Positions 23,570 through 36,322 of a stretch of DNA of 64,000 nucleotides are shown here, piece after piece. A program made the position numbers and the translations under genes. The stretch is from the NCBI GenBank assembly GCA_026545765.1, contig CM048844.1, forward strand, positions 20,034,237 to 20,098,236, in the 5' to 3' direction. Under the pieces are notes generated by a model. The model saw only the letters and a list, made by a program, of their open reading frames with translations, did not search any database and was not told the origin of the DNA. The stretch is from Plantago major (lineage: Eukaryota; Streptophyta; Magnoliopsida; Lamiales; Plantaginaceae). Position 1 is the stretch's first letter. Each line of letters opens with the position of its first letter.

Positions 23570-25529
23570 AGCAGCGGCGCTACGGTGGTATCAAATCAAT
23601 TTCACCCCAAATCAGTTTTTTCAGCAAAAGCTCAACTGAAATCAGTTGAGTATCACTAATCAGTGTTGTCTCAACCCTCAAGAGTTAAGACCCTTCGATA
23701 AAGTGTTTTAGCACTTTTAAAAACGTTACTCATTAAGCAAGTAAAGTCTTTACTCTATACAAATAAAGACCATTTAATATATAGGTATGTAATTGATACG
23801 ATAATAATGCAGAGTCATAAGGTGGTCAGGCGGTAAAAAAGTTTGAGGTGTTGGGATTAAATCCCTATAATTTATACTGCTATCTCAAAACCGTACTCTG
23901 TCACTGACGGATTAGATGTTATGAATTCATCGTCCTAATCTTGCGATATAAGTATTAGATTGTTACTTGGTTCAGTAATTGTAACATTAACACTGAAAGA
24001 TTTTAAAAATATCAAATTAAATAGAACTAGGATAGTTTTTTTTTTAATTTGATGCAAATTAACCTTAACCTAATTTGTGGTAATGACCTAGGGTTAAGAA
24101 ACTTGTCCAATACTCCCCTTTAACTTTTTTTTTGTATTTAGGAGTTTAAAATTCAATATTATTTTCCACAAGGAATATAATTATATTCAAGAGGAGAACT
24201 TTCAACTGTGTTTTTGAGGCTATTGTCATCGACGGAAGGAAGAAAGAAGGGATCAAATAAAAGTTGTAATTGAATGGAAGAAAGTGAATCCGAGTACCAC
24301 ACAATCTGGATTCGTTAATTAGGCAAGAAAAGGTCAACTAGTTAGAATTTGATTTAGGTTGAATTATGATTTTGTTTTGTTTTAATCACGTATGAATTCC
24401 ATCATAGACCAATAAGATTAAGGTGATCAGTTGTAGAATGAAATGTTGCATGATTTGGGTATAGAATATGAAATATGGTGGGCAGGTTGAATTATGTTAA
24501 TGTGCACATTTTAAATTCGCCGTTGGAACTATTTGTATTTTATGGAATCACGTGTTTATAAAATTTAACTAGAACGTGAGAAAACGTGCAGCGTGTTATT
24601 GTGATATTTAATTACAAATAATTGATGAAACATATGAATGTAAGTAATATTATTGTTTTTTGATAATGCGTTGCCCTTTTTTCGAGTTGAATTAAGGTTT
24701 AGGTTAGTTCGAATTGATCTGTTTTAATTCAATTGAAAAAGATGGAAAAGAAAGATTGGTTATCCTTATTTTTGTTTTTTTAACGATGAATTGATTTGGT
24801 TGAGGTAGAATTAGAGCTTGAAATTTAATTGAAAAAAACATATTGAATTTTTTTAAATGATAAATTGATTTTGTTAAGGTTGCATTAGGGCTTGTAATTT
24901 AAATAAATTATTTTTTGGAACTAAAGTCTAATTTACATACTTATTACAAATGAGTCCAATTTAACTTAAATTAAGTACTCAATTGTACAATTTCAATAGT
25001 TGTCCACATATATATACTGTATAATATATAACACAAATATGATTCGATTGACGATCGAATACTTTTATCCATACATGATGTTTGACTTGGTCTACTTCGG
25101 CTCAATGTTATATGACATAATGTAGATAGTATTTGAGAGTGGAAGAGTGTATGCATTCATGTAAACAATATTTTATATGTATAAGAAAGTTAATGGCATT
25201 CTTAGGCATAACAAGGAACTCTATCAAGAACTAAAATTAATTCAAAAAAGTAGTGTACTTGTAGGAAAACTTTCAGGTTAAGCTAAAATAACAAGTTTAC
25301 ATTTCAAGTTAACAAAAGATGGTGACACACCAAAACACCAGAGTTACTAACCATATCAAGAATCAAAGAATGAGACAAAGTCAAGAATATACAATTACAC
25401 ATTTTTGCATCATTATCTAACCAATTATCTAAAAACACCTCACAAAAAGAAAAAAGCTAGACAATTCAACATCCAAATGACAGTTCCAATTTCTTGAAAT
25501 CCAAATTCTACTTCAATCCGAGTTATATT
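23570..25529. other. Intergenic space between WDR53 and the DUF1685 gene
   Basis: The first part carries the WDR53 promoter. At about 23823-23880 GGTGGTCAGGCGGTAA followed by GGGATTAAATCCC is weakly reminiscent of the A and B boxes of a tRNA-derived SINE, but no poly-A tail or target duplication was found. From 24000 to 25500 the sequence is AT-rich with no gene. Confidence 0.4.
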
Positions 25530-26153
25530 TCATCTAGTAGCAGCAACAGTAGCCACATTATGAGCCCACCATTTCAAGCTATCCTTCATATCAACCTCAT
25601 TGTAAGGTAATCTCCAGTTCACAATCCATCTCTCCATTTCTTCTTCTTCATGCTTCCTCAACCATGCTTCTGACAAATAAGGCCTCCCTCTCGGCCCAAC
25701 ATCATCCGGCCCATCTCCCTCCAGGCCCAATCTCTGCAGCCCAGGTAACATCTCTACCAAATCCGAATCCTCCTTATCCTCTTCCGAGAACACAAATCCA
25801 AGATCCATGAAACCAGTCACTTCCTCAAATTCCAGCTCCGATAAGCTCTTGCTGAGCCTCCTGTCTCCGAACCCAGTGTCTGGGTTCCTTAAAGCTGGAG
25901 TCTTTGGGGTTCCGATCGAGCATTCTTTGCCGGAATCGATCGTTTGGAGATGAGGTGGGTAGAGAACTGAATTGGGGGAAATTGGGTTCATTGAGTACTG
26001 GTCGCTTTTGGATCTAGTGTGGATTGTTAATTGTCGCGAAATTGGACGGATTTGTTCAATTTGAGGAACTGGGGTTTGTAAAGATTGGATTTTTAAGAGA
26101 TTGGTGGAGAACCAGAAGGAATCGAAGAGGTTTAGGATAGAGTCTTGGTCCAT
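25530..26153 (-). CDS. DUF1685 family protein
   Basis: Seen: one uninterrupted 207-codon frame. The N-terminal 90 residues are low-complexity (Ser/Pro/Thr/Gln-rich with SIGTPKTPALR). Residues about 100-125 carry the family signature LSKSLSELEFEEVTGFMDLGFVFSEED (positions 100-126), followed by MLPGLQRLG (135-143), RPYLSEAWL (157-165) and a Trp-rich C-terminal segment with DSLKWWAHNVATVA (191-204). Family knowledge: DUF1685 (PF07939) proteins are plant-specific, 150-300 residues, and biochemically uncharacterised. The start is the ATG in a leader with a TATA-like box about 90 bp upstream. I can assign no function beyond the family. Confidence 0.92.
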   Translation of the reverse strand: MDQDSILNLFDSFWFSTNLLKIQSLQTPVPQIEQIRPISRQLTIHTRSKSDQYSMNPISPNSVLYPPHLQTIDSGKECSIGTPKTPALRNPDTGFGDRRLSKSLSELEFEEVTGFMDLGFVFSEEDKEDSDLVEMLPGLQRLGLEGDGPDDVGPRGRPYLSEAWLRKHEEEEMERWIVNWRLPYNEVDMKDSLKWWAHNVATVAATR

Positions 26154-26242
26154 TAATGGCGTCTGGAATGTTTTTTCGCAGAAGAGAAGAAGAGTGAGAG
26201 AAATGAAAAACCCTTTTTTGGACTGATTGGGTTTCAGGTAGA

Positions 26243-26252
26243 TTTATATATA
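26243..26252 (-). promoter_or_regulatory. TATA-like box of the DUF1685 gene
   Basis: TATATAAA on the minus strand, 90-100 bp upstream of the ATG at 26153, a normal plant position for TATA plus a short 5' UTR. Confidence 0.6.
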
Positions 26253-28992
26253 GGAAGGTTGTGGATGAAAATGTGATTGGGAATTTGGGATTGGGTGTTT
26301 ATCACGGAATAGCTTCAAGGGAACTTTACTTACACGTTGTGAAATTAATATTTTTAATTTTAATCATATTTGGAATACTAATAATATTGACCAATAGAGA
26401 GGCTAACCACTACAATCATGTGACATGGGATTAACTTGTATTCTAGTGATTTGTGAAGTTGGTATTTTTGGAATGAAGACTTCAAACTCTAATCACGAGG
26501 GTTTTTGACCAAAAGGTGGCTAGCCTAGCATCTTGGGATTTTAAGGAAGTTTATCCTTTTGATCATTCCAAGTTTCTTAACCCATTCACAAGTATTATGG
26601 ATTGTCAAAATCATGTTTGGACGGATCAATCCACACATAATCTACCCACTAAACACATAGCAAAATTAAATTTATTGACTAGACCAGGTCTACCATTATA
26701 TCATAAATCTTGTGTTGAAGAATGCTCTAGATGAACATGCAAGTGTGAAACGTGTACATTAATTGGGTGACAAAACAAAATGAGATTCATCTGATCCCAC
26801 ACATAGGTATTATATGTTTGTGTCTAGTGTGTGTATCGCACTTAGAAGAAACCGTACTAAATAATAAAGGTAGTTAAGTATGAGTTTTTCAAGAATTATG
26901 AGATTGTGTTTGTGTGAATTAAAGTAGGTATATTAGGAGAAGATTAATCCTTTAGCCATAGAGGTATTAATGTACCGTACTACCCTCACACAACAAACAT
27001 GCTTCAAATTGCACAAGTGTAATATCCAAGCAAACTAGACTTTGAAATATGAGAGAGATAAGTCAAAACTAAACAAGTAGCTAGAAAGAACTACTTATGT
27101 GATTATAAAAGTGCCAACTAAGGAAGAATCAATTAGGTATAGATCAATTTAACAAGCAATCGAGTTCAATACGACGTTGTAAGAACAAAGTCCAAGCTAT
27201 TGTTTTATTTTTCACCTTTCTAACAACTAGCGAGAGTATGAGAGTGGGCAATATGTGTAATAGCAAATTACTCATTACACCAAGTGAATTCAAAACTCTA
27301 TGTAAGAGGTGGAGTAATATTATTTCGCACCATTATTTATTAGTATTACACTAGGTGTATTCAAATTATATAAACCTAGTATTATATTTAGCGCATTATT
27401 TATTTACCCCATTTTTCATATAATATATCTTGCTGGTGTCACAACGCCTACGTCAAATGTGAAAAGCCCATAAGGCTTTACTTAGAAGGTCATCTAATAA
27501 TTTAAATCAACTTATATCAAGTTTGACCAATATAAATATCCTCATGTGCATGTTGAGCTAGATGTTGAATAGTGAACTGATTGATTAGAAATTCACCCAT
27601 ACTAGTGTATTGAAAGAACATTAAAAAAAAAAAACTAATTTATTGAAATAATTGAGAAAGTCCACTAATTATTTGTATCCATTTTTCCAAAATAACTACC
27701 ACTACTAGCTATTCTTTTTCTTTATTTTGGATAACTCAAATTCAATAATTTGGTAGCACTTGCATATACATAGTGCAAGCAAAAATAATACATGCAGGTC
27801 CGCAAGCTAGAAAATTTAAAACTAAAAGACAACAAGGCACCTCAAGAACTCGATAAAACCAATTCCTAGTCAAAAGACTCGAACATGAAGTCATGAACTA
27901 AAATACGTACGTGCTTGATTGACTAGCGATTAAAACCAACAAGCCTGATTAAAAACACATATTTTAACCTTATAAATTAATTTGTCGAACACCTGCCGAA
28001 ACAAAGCAGTCGCTTCCGGTATAAATCCGTCATCATGTAAACTTAAGCCCTATTACAAACGTGTTATCATAAATTACTAGTACAAAGTGCTTCAGTTTCA
28101 CGGGAATTTCACACACGCTCACATCTTTGAACGCTGTCGTGAAAAGTCGATGATCAATATTCTAAAACAAGTGAGCTTCTTGCGGAAATTTCAGAAAGTC
28201 TGCGTCTACTGTAACAACTCTTAATTTGGAGCATAATAAAGTTAAATAATCCAATTCTTACACGTATGCATATTTTTTTTTAATTAATATACAAGTGGTA
28301 TTCTATAAGCTGATGATAATTAAGTTCGGTCAACCTTTAATTAGAAATATGATCAGCTTTTGCATGCATTATTTTAATGTTACGGCTAATTAAGCTGCTA
28401 ATTAGTCTAGTCAACCTTAAGATAGACATGAGTGGAATAAGAAGAAGAAGAAGACGACTAGTCATGCCATGTCCGCGTCAAAATTATTAAATTAAGATTC
28501 TCGCAACTCCAATCATATGGAGACAAGACAAAGGCATGAAAATCACCCGGACTTGATTGGGCTTTCATTTTATTCACTCTGCCTTGCTCCGTTTGTAGTC
28601 TAGTTCAACTCCTCATAAGTTCGAACTTGATATAAAACATGTTTGAAAAGTTCAATAACGGTACACCATGTAAGTGTTCATGGCTACTCGAATCTCTCTT
28701 GTAGATGTTGGAAACTAGTTCAACATTGCCTTTGGGCATCTTCTGAAACAACTCGAACTTGTTGAACTAGCTTTCAATCTGCAAGTATATAAAACAATCT
28801 CACAAATGTATGCACACTAGTACATAACTTTACAAGTATGTAAGAACAGCATTTATATAGATACCGGGGAGTTTTACATGCACACCCCGAGTATGTGCAA
28901 TAGCCTATCATACCCACCCTCCGTTAGAATCTTACATTTGCACGCCGGCACAAGAAATGTAACAATCGGAGTGAAAATTAGTTTGGTATAGC
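26253..28992. other. AT-rich intergenic DNA
   Basis: I see no gene, clear transposon end or structured RNA here. The open frames (such as 72 codons at 26516) lack domains. The MIR399a hairpin begins at 28993. Confidence 0.5.
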
Positions 28993-29121
28993 TGCATTGT
29001 GGGGCAAATCTCCTTTGGCAGTGAGCTTATATAATTATGTCTATTTTGCATCAGCTAGCTAGCTTTAGCAAATTGGATCATTCATAAGCCTTCTGCCATA
29101 GGAGTAATGCCCAGTAATGCA
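28993..29121 (-). ncRNA. MIR399: MIR399 precursor a
   Basis: Seen: a minus-strand hairpin. The 3' arm carries the mature 21-mer at 29000-29020: core TGCCAAAGGAGA, tail TTTGCCCCA. The 5' arm at 29092-29112 reads GGGCATTACTCCTATGGCAG, the expected star arm with a few mismatches. The lower stem pairs TGCATT with AATGCA outside the duplex. Family knowledge: miR399 is induced by phosphate starvation and cleaves PHO2/UBC24 mRNA, raising phosphate uptake and translocation; the tail is one base from Arabidopsis miR399d. Regulation: a P1BS and TATA stand just upstream (29197-29273). The outer ends are estimated from pairing. Confidence 0.95.
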
Positions 29122-29196
29122 TTTACACTTGATATATTTTACTATGTACTCAAGATTTTTATTGTTGTTGGTGAAGAATACTGAGCTAACAAATGA

Positions 29197-29273
29197 ATAT
29201 ATATAGCCGTGCAGGTGTCGACACAAGGCTAGCTCAGTGATCATTCTATTTTGGTACAAATTATAGTATATTC
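29197..29273 (-). promoter_or_regulatory. MIR399a promoter: P1BS and TATA
   Basis: GTATATTC at 29266-29273 fits the PHR1 binding site GNATATNC. TATATATA at 29197-29205 lies between it and the hairpin, about 75 bp from the stem base. Order on the minus strand is P1BS, TATA, hairpin. Confidence 0.75.
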
Positions 29274-32200
29274 TTAAAACCCATTTTTTATGCTCTATAT
29301 GTAACATGTTGTCTAAAAGGAAAAAAAGAAAACACAAAGGGGCTGATTCCTAATTTTAGTTATAACTGGCCTTTCAGAATTTTACGTACGTACATCCATC
29401 ACAGTACTAGGTACGTACAAGGGGTTTATATCTTCATAAATGTTTGTTTATTTTGAAGAGAATAATTAACTTGCTGATGTTGGTAGTGATTAACTTTTGC
29501 GATAAACTGTCAATCTTGACATTCATTAACTAAAAACATCACATCTTTAGTAATACAATTAATGCAGTGTATGTATGCATATTAGAAACATAATGTTTGA
29601 AACTAAACATGTGATGTTTGTAAGTATATATTCGATGTCAATCTCGTCTATTGTAAAAGTTAATTTGCATACCAGTAAGGGGTGGAAATTGAGAAATACG
29701 CAAAAATATGTATATTGACCCTTTAATATTCATAGAGACACATTATTCACGGATCGAAGGCAAGTATGGAAAAGGAGATAACAGGTAGCAAGAAAGTAAC
29801 TAAAAGCAAGCATCTACAGGCTGTTGGTCATTCCCTTCTTTTTACTACTTCACTTGCTTAATTCGATCATGAAGTAACATCGATCCCATCTGAAAATAAA
29901 AATGAAGTAACATTACAGCACATTCCAAGCACAAACTTTTGGTTCTTCATGCATTTCTCTTTTTCTTTTTTCTGTATAAGAAAGACTTGTCTAGAAAGCT
30001 CATCTTTTAGCTGTTCACTTTTCTGCACATTTGAATACTTGGATGTGTACCCAAAAAAAATTAAAAAAAATAACAGAGTAAATCCTGGGGTGTGCGCATC
30101 ATGTCAAACCGCGGAGTATAATATTGCTGTGGATTTTTCTTTATTTTCTTTGGGAATATTTGATTGTTGGGAAGAATAGAAGAAAATCGAAAACGTGAAA
30201 AGGCAATCCCTTTGCATGGAAATGGAATAGATGCCTTGACCCATGGGCTAGCTGCTTATGGAATAAGGAAATTAATTCTAGGCATATGCTTCTCAATTGT
30301 CTAGCATATCCAATACTCTCTACTTACTTCATTTAGTGACTAGAATTAGAATGAAATCAGATATTTAGGACTCATGTTCAGTTAAATGCATGAATGAAAG
30401 AATCCATTACCAATTAAGTGGAGTGTGATGCAAGTATTTTATACTCCATGGAGGAAAAATGGAAGACCATGCATGCGTGATTAGCTAGCTACCGCAGATA
30501 TTAATGGATTGTCTGCTGCTATTCTTCAACTCTCAATACTGCCTTAAACATAGAACTAAACTTAATTTGATCACTAAATTTTATTCATTCGAAGTTAATT
30601 AAGATCTAAAATTAAGAACAGGCCAAGTGTTTTTCCCTTAAATTCAAATAAATTGATAATAGTATAATTACAAGATGAAAGTCTTCTGAGGGAACGTATT
30701 ATGGAGGGAGTAAAATAGATCGACAAACATTAAAATAATAGCCAGAAATTTAGGGGTTCTTATTTTTTATTAAAAACACCGGTGTTATAAATACACATAA
30801 AAGTGACATAACATGTTTACTCACAAAACATTGTTGATATTATTTAAAACATTATAATTATACTTAAAAACATGCATCAATCGCTCCCTTATTAATACAG
30901 GTCACTTCCATAACTTTGTATTACATGATACATCCCAATAAGTGATCATATCTGACTCAGTTAATTCCAAGGGATCAATCCGTTAAATTAAGAAAATTCA
31001 CCAGGCCTCACGGGAATGGGTGGAACTCAATCGGATGGTTTGGCATAAGACTTTAACAGACTCGACTATAGCAAAACTTTAACAGATGAATTATGAATCA
31101 ATTTAATGTGAGTGAAATACTTATTCAGTTGTATGGCAAACATGAAAACTTGTGATAGTGACTTGACAAAGTTTTTCGTCTTATGTCAACCAGTTCAAAT
31201 ATCTTACAAGGATAATATTTGGAGTTTTCAACTACAACAGGTAGACTAAATGACATGGGTAAACTCGATGCGGTACTAAATGTTAAAATCAACCACTTGA
31301 TATAGTGACTTAACTGAATTTTTTAGTTGTATGACAAATAGGTTAACTAGAATAGTGACCTAACATATTTTTAGTCTTGTGCGAAACAGTCCAAATATCT
31401 CACTACAATGATAATATTTGGAATCTCAACTATACCAATTAGACTAGATTACAAGCTATTACCAACGCATCAATGTTTTCCTAACACTATTCGATCTATT
31501 TTTTAAATTAAGTATAGACGATCTCTCACAAAAATAGTGTAAATTTTAAACTCATGAAAAATAAACCATAATACCATTAATATTTGTTTATTTAAATACT
31601 ATTTACCAAATCAGATTATACAAATATTGGCCTGCTAACATGGTAAAATAGATAAATTATATTTCAGGTTGTACGATGTACAACCTTAAATCAATCATAC
31701 ATTTAAACAATATACTCCGACCAGTTTTGCAGCGTGTTTTTTAAACAGGCATGTTCACGCGCTAGACACATCTCGTAAGTTTTATAAAAATAAATGAAAA
31801 ATTAGAAGAAAACAAAAACAACCTCAACCGAGTATCAATTGACACATAATCAGAAGCATGTAGAGAGTAGGTCAAGCCGTGAAGGAGAGACAAAGAGATG
31901 AGAAGATGCGATTGGGTGTAGTGCATGAAGTTAAGGATTGCAGCTAGGGGTTATGGTTCCCCTTTATTTATTTCTCAGTACGACGGGTGTCCAACTCGTT
32001 TGTTTAGTTTACTTTCCTTTTTTCCTTTGGATTTATTCTTTTTATATTCATTCTACAGAACTAATATACATTGGACACATGTTCTGTGCGTGAACATGTC
32101 CGGCGTTTGAATAACACGGTCCATTTTCTGATGCCAGAAGTGGCCGGAGTATATTGTTTAAATGTATGGTTAATTTAAGGTATAAAATGAATATGGTGGC

Positions 32201-32560
32201 AATGTCGAATATAGAGGTTTGTACCATAGTATAATTTAGAATTTTATCCGCTAACAACATTACATAATTTAAGCAAAGTTATACTTAAGAGGCCTTAAAA
32301 GCTTGGAGGGCCCTAGGTGATAGATGGTTACAAAGATGATACACCTGCCCAACCACTGCATGAATTCAACTAACAAAACATCAAAGTACGCTGAGTAATA
32401 CTATTCCATGCCTTGATATGAAGTAAACCTATATATCAGTGCCTATCTGCTACTACCCAGGAATGAGCCAGCATTGAAAACTGTGGATCATCAGTTGATC
32501 AAATCCAGGGTGGAAGAGAACATGTTTACATCGGTCAAAGTTGAAATAATGCCAAGTACG
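29274..32560. other. Intergenic DNA between MIR399a and MIR399b
   Basis: AT-rich, no supportable gene. A 61-codon frame at 31925 and a 76-codon frame at 29949 show no features. I see no further miR399-like sequence here. Confidence 0.5.
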
Positions 32561-32561
32561 T

Positions 32562-32590
32562 GGTGGTGGTGGGGGGGGGGGGGGGGGGGG
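32562..32590. repeat. GGT repeats running into a G20 tract
   Basis: GGTGGTGGT at 32562-32570 is followed by twenty consecutive G (32571-32590) and then ACCCCGGG. It is a potential G-quadruplex and a likely place for sequencing-length error. Confidence 0.9.
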
Positions 32591-32908
32591 ACCCCGGGCT
32601 AAATAACTGAAATTTTGCACGCAAAAAAAGTCATTTTCATTTTTCACTCAGTCCCCGCCCCCAGAGAGACAACATGATAGGTTAAACATAGCAGGCTGAA
32701 AATGTAGAAGTAGCTGTAATCTTTTCATGTCAATACCGTGATAAACCAATCCATAAAAAATTCACAGATTCTGTGATCATAGAAAGAGAAAAACTACTTC
32801 AAGCCTTGGAAATTTCTTTATGAAAACCAGCATAGAAGTGTATAGGACTAGTACCTCCACATGTAACATGTAGTTTTCGTATCAGTATAGGATGATATTG
32901 AGAAGTAC

Positions 32909-33033
32909 GGGTGAATTGCCGGGCAAATCTCCTTTGGCAGTAAGCTCAAAAATGTTTGCTATGCATAAATTGCATTGCTAATGAACCACTTAATGAACAG
33001 CTGCCAAGGGAGTAATTGCCCAGTAATGTACCC
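32909..33033 (-). ncRNA. MIR399: MIR399 precursor b
   Basis: Seen: mature 21-mer on the 3' arm of the minus strand at 32919-32939: core TGCCAAAGGAGA, tail TTTGCCCGG, which as I recall is identical to Arabidopsis miR399f. The 5' arm at 33001-33021 (GGGCAATTACTCCCTTGGCA) is the star. The lower stem pairs GGGTGAATT with AATGTACCC. The terminal loop region is about 60 nt. Two P1BS motifs and a TATA-like box lie upstream on the same strand. This is one of the most regular hairpins in the cluster. Confidence 0.96.
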
Positions 33034-33043
33034 ATACACTTGA

Positions 33044-33162
33044 GTATATTCATACATACATTGCATCTTTACTTTTGATGAATAATGGTTGTTTCCGTCC
33101 TATTTATAGTTGAGTGAAAATATTGTGTTTTTGCATGCTACAGGAATATTTGAGGCATATTC
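33044..33162 (-). promoter_or_regulatory. MIR399b promoter: two P1BS and TATA
   Basis: GCATATTC at 33155-33162 and GTATATTC at 33044-33051 both fit GNATATNC. The minus-strand TATAAATA (33101-33108) is about 47 bp downstream of the first and 68 bp before the hairpin. The second P1BS would be at or after the start site. Confidence 0.8.
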
Positions 33163-34257
33163 TTGTTATATTCGAATTGCACCGAGGAATAAACTGTTTA
33201 TTTTCATGAGGAAAAGAAATTGGAAAATCATTTGAAGTCTAGCTTTCTATTCATACTAGGTTTTTCTTTCTCAAAAACATCATGACTGGTGTACTGAAAG
33301 GCCGGTTGTTCTTTAGTTGTTTCCTATGACGGGTTTATTTGGTGGTAGGAGGGTGACTACTAGTACACCTTTTCACATAAGGTGCGGGTCCTTTGTGTGG
33401 TACTCACATGTTTTGTGAGTGAGTGGATTAGTACTCACCCTTCTAGCATGAAATAAGCCAGTAAAGCCAATGAGTAAACATCAGAAAAGAGGTTGGATCA
33501 TTATATTGTTTACGTGTTATCATATACAGCGGAGCCAGACAAATAAGCGACAAAGGTGGGAAAAAACCCAAATAGACTAAAGATGTGATAAGAAAAAGAG
33601 AACATAAATTCTGGTGCACTGAAAAGGCCATTCGAGTTGTACAGTAAATAATTATAGTATTTGTAATCTACTGGGCCAAAATCTTCTGCATCGCTATAGC
33701 AAGTTATAAGTTAATTTTTTTAGCAAGTTTTTTTTTCTTAACATACATTTGCATAGTCTTAACTTGTTAGATCGAACGAATGGAGATGAATCAGACTATT
33801 AGTTAAGATATTTTTTAATGGAAATTTGAGTTGATTACAAATTTGATTGGACTTTTACAATGTCATTATGCATTGGTAGGGGAAAAATTAATCGGAAAAT
33901 AATCTAGAGTGTTTAGAAGCCCATCGATTCTGTAAGCATGTCACCTTCTTGATTTCACTTTTAGGATGTCATTATTGCATGATTAACGATTTCATGTAAA
34001 CCACGTTCTGATTAATATATAGAAAGGGAATATTTACAAGGATACCCCCAAATAATATGGGTCTTGCATATAAAACTGTTAAGAGCAAGTTTCTGCAAGT
34101 AGGGGCATGTGTCCAGTCAATCCTAGAGGCTGAAACAACAGAATGGTACTTTCATAGTTTACGTTTGTTTAATTTAGCTTTATTAGATACAATTTGTTTG
34201 AATGTTCAGAGAAAAAGAAATAGTAGTTTGAAATGGATTTTAAGATGCTTATAATAT
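33163..34257. other. Intergenic DNA
   Basis: No gene, repeat boundary or RNA structure that I can support. Confidence 0.4.
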
Positions 34258-34425
34258 TTACGTCTGAACCGGGTTGGAGCAAGTAGATTTCTTGATTATT
34301 GGGGTCGGCATGGGTTTGGGTACTAAAAGGGTAAGGCTACATATCCGACCTGAAGCCCACAATTTTGTTAAGTATTGAATGATTTTGGATCGGGTAGGGT
34401 TCAACTCTGTCCGTTTAGAAGTGTA
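34258..34425. mobile_element. Fragment related to the CGGGT-rich element at 14980
   Basis: AACCGGGTTGGAGC near the left and GATCGGGTAGGGTTCAACTC plus CCGTTTAGAA at the right resemble, in inverted order, the arms of the 14980-15948 element (TTTTAAACGGGTAGGGTTCT). It is much shorter (about 170 bp) and divergent, so it is either a deletion derivative or another family member. Confidence 0.5.
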
Positions 34426-34776
34426 AGTAAGAATGTAAATTAACCATGTGTAATCTCTGTCTGAGTTGAATAGCCCAGTTGATCTTAACACACCAAGAGA
34501 GGTCAATTTCAATTGTAAGATAAGAAAGACCTTAAACTTAGATTTCACAACACTATATCATCATTTGTCACATTCAGAGAGAACAATATAATCAAAAGGT
34601 GATTTGCTAGTTTCAATACCAAGCTTTTGTGGGCAAAAACATAAACAACCGGAATCTTATGCTCCCAAGTCCCACCCTGTAAATCATACTCAAAGCATAT
34701 TAAGGATCAAGTTCTTTAGAAAATAGCACCAACACATGTTGTTTCAATTAGATCTGGTGCAAGTAAAAAAGGAGAA

Positions 34777-34949
34777 GCATATTCATAGAGCAAAAAGTTA
34801 CAGTGAAGGTCAGAACTTTTGGTGCCTTGGCCCCTATCAAAAGTGAAGAGGAAAGACCTAAAGGAATAGTCCTAAGCATATGCCATTCTATTTTTTTGCC
34901 CTCAGCAGTATATCCAAATCAAGGTCCGAAGCAACTTAGATTATATAAG
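34777..34949 (+). promoter_or_regulatory. MIR399c promoter: three P1BS and TATA
   Basis: GCATATTC (34777-34784), GCATATGC (34876-34883) and GTATATCC (34908-34915) all fit GNATATNC. TATATAAG at 34942-34949 follows, about 92 bp before the hairpin. Three sites within 140 bp is the densest P1BS group in the cluster. Confidence 0.82.
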
Positions 34950-35040
34950 GGATGGTCACTCGTGTTCATATCTAGAACTCATCAAGCCTATATCATATGC
35001 AGTCCCTTCTTAGTAAGGAAAATTAACGATGTGGGAAAAT

Positions 35041-35125
35041 GAATAACAGTGCGATCCTCCTTGGGCAGGGAAGGCATGCAAATGCATATTTCTTTCTCTG
35101 CCAAAGGAGAATTGCCCTGCAATTC
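35041..35125 (+). ncRNA. MIR399: MIR399 precursor c
   Basis: Seen: plus-strand hairpin with the mature 21-mer at 35099-35119: core TGCCAAAGGAGA, tail ATTGCCCTG. The 5' arm GTGCGATCCTCCTTGGGCAG (35049-35068) pairs with it with about four mismatches or wobbles, the weakest duplex of the five. The lower stem pairs GAAT..CAG with CTG..ATTC. The loop is short (about 30 nt) and partly palindromic (GCATGCAAATGCAT). P1BS and TATA precede it. The tail differs from the TTTGCCC class of the minus-strand loci. Confidence 0.93.
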
Positions 35126-36256
35126 TATGCCACAATGCTGGAAAATTCAACTTCCATTATGACAGTATTCTTCTTTTCCAATAATGAGTCATTAAGATTT
35201 ATGCATCCATCAAGCGACATTTATGTTTCATATGATTTTCCTCAACTTATCTTCTAGAGATCAGTTATGTATAATTATAGTTTACAATTCTATTATAATT
35301 TTGTTCCTACAAAACAACAGATCACACAAGCATGGGAAATGTAGTTTGTTAATACTTGATGAGGCCCGTGTCATCGATTCTCTTTCAGTCCTGCTCTTTC
35401 TGGAGAGAAGGCGCTTAGGAGAACCAACACGATGAGCATGTCATATAATTTATTTCATCAAAGAATTTTATTTTATTTCTTTCTTAAATTATTTACTTTG
35501 TATGCATCTTTTATCCAACGCATTTCACTGTTATTCTTAATAAATATGATTATTAGATTATACTAGAACAAACAAATACTTCTGGGAACAGGAAGAAAGT
35601 TTATGGTAGATTGAGTTCATATACTATGAATCAACTGAATATTAGGGTACAAGCTTGGAATATTAGGGTACACTAAAGGCTAGCTGTAGCTCTTTTAAAA
35701 TTTATTATCATTAAGCAGGTTGATTCCTAGTGAATATTAATTGAACAAAATTTGTTGAGGAAACAAATCGATGGCTATAGTGCAACTCATTTAAGGCAAG
35801 TGACAAAAAAGCTTCTAATCTTTCATTATATGTATGATAAATCATGGCATCAATACTAATCAGCTTATCTAGAGGCAAAAGAAAACTAATTAAACAGATG
35901 TAGAAAAAAAAACTGTTTCCCATGAAATATAAAGTTGCAATAATCATGCCAGTTTTCACCAGTAATAATGCAGCAGATAAGAGCCCCATGGTTGTTTTGA
36001 CCGTACGAAAAAAGCTTAACTTACACAATTATGTGGGATGGTTGGCATGTCCAACTAAACTCCACAATCAAAGTAAATATGACATCTGTACAACCATAAT
36101 CATGATGTGCATGTCAATAATGGTTTCATATAAACATCAGGCTTGTACTAAGAATAAGAATAATACTTGCCAGATAAGAGGACTTGAACTGTCAAGCTCT
36201 TGCAATTTCAATCACCCATCCCTTGTTCATAACTACTCCATGGCACTTTTCAGTAC
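35126..36256. other. Sequence downstream of MIR399c
   Basis: Probably pri-miR399c 3' sequence followed by AT-rich DNA. Frames at 35223 (+) and 35711 (-) are open for 70-105 codons but have no recognisable domain. Confidence 0.35.
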
Positions 36257-36322
36257 CTGAGATGAAGAAACTCTTCCGCATCCACAGGTACTTGATCATT
36301 TGGTATTCGATCTAACGTGGTA

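Noticed and set aside
23823..23880. tRNA-derived SINE
   Set aside because: Box-like words are present (GGTGGTCAGGCGG, GGGATTAAATCCC), but the A box does not fit well and no poly-A/T tail or target duplication is visible. Kept only as a remark.
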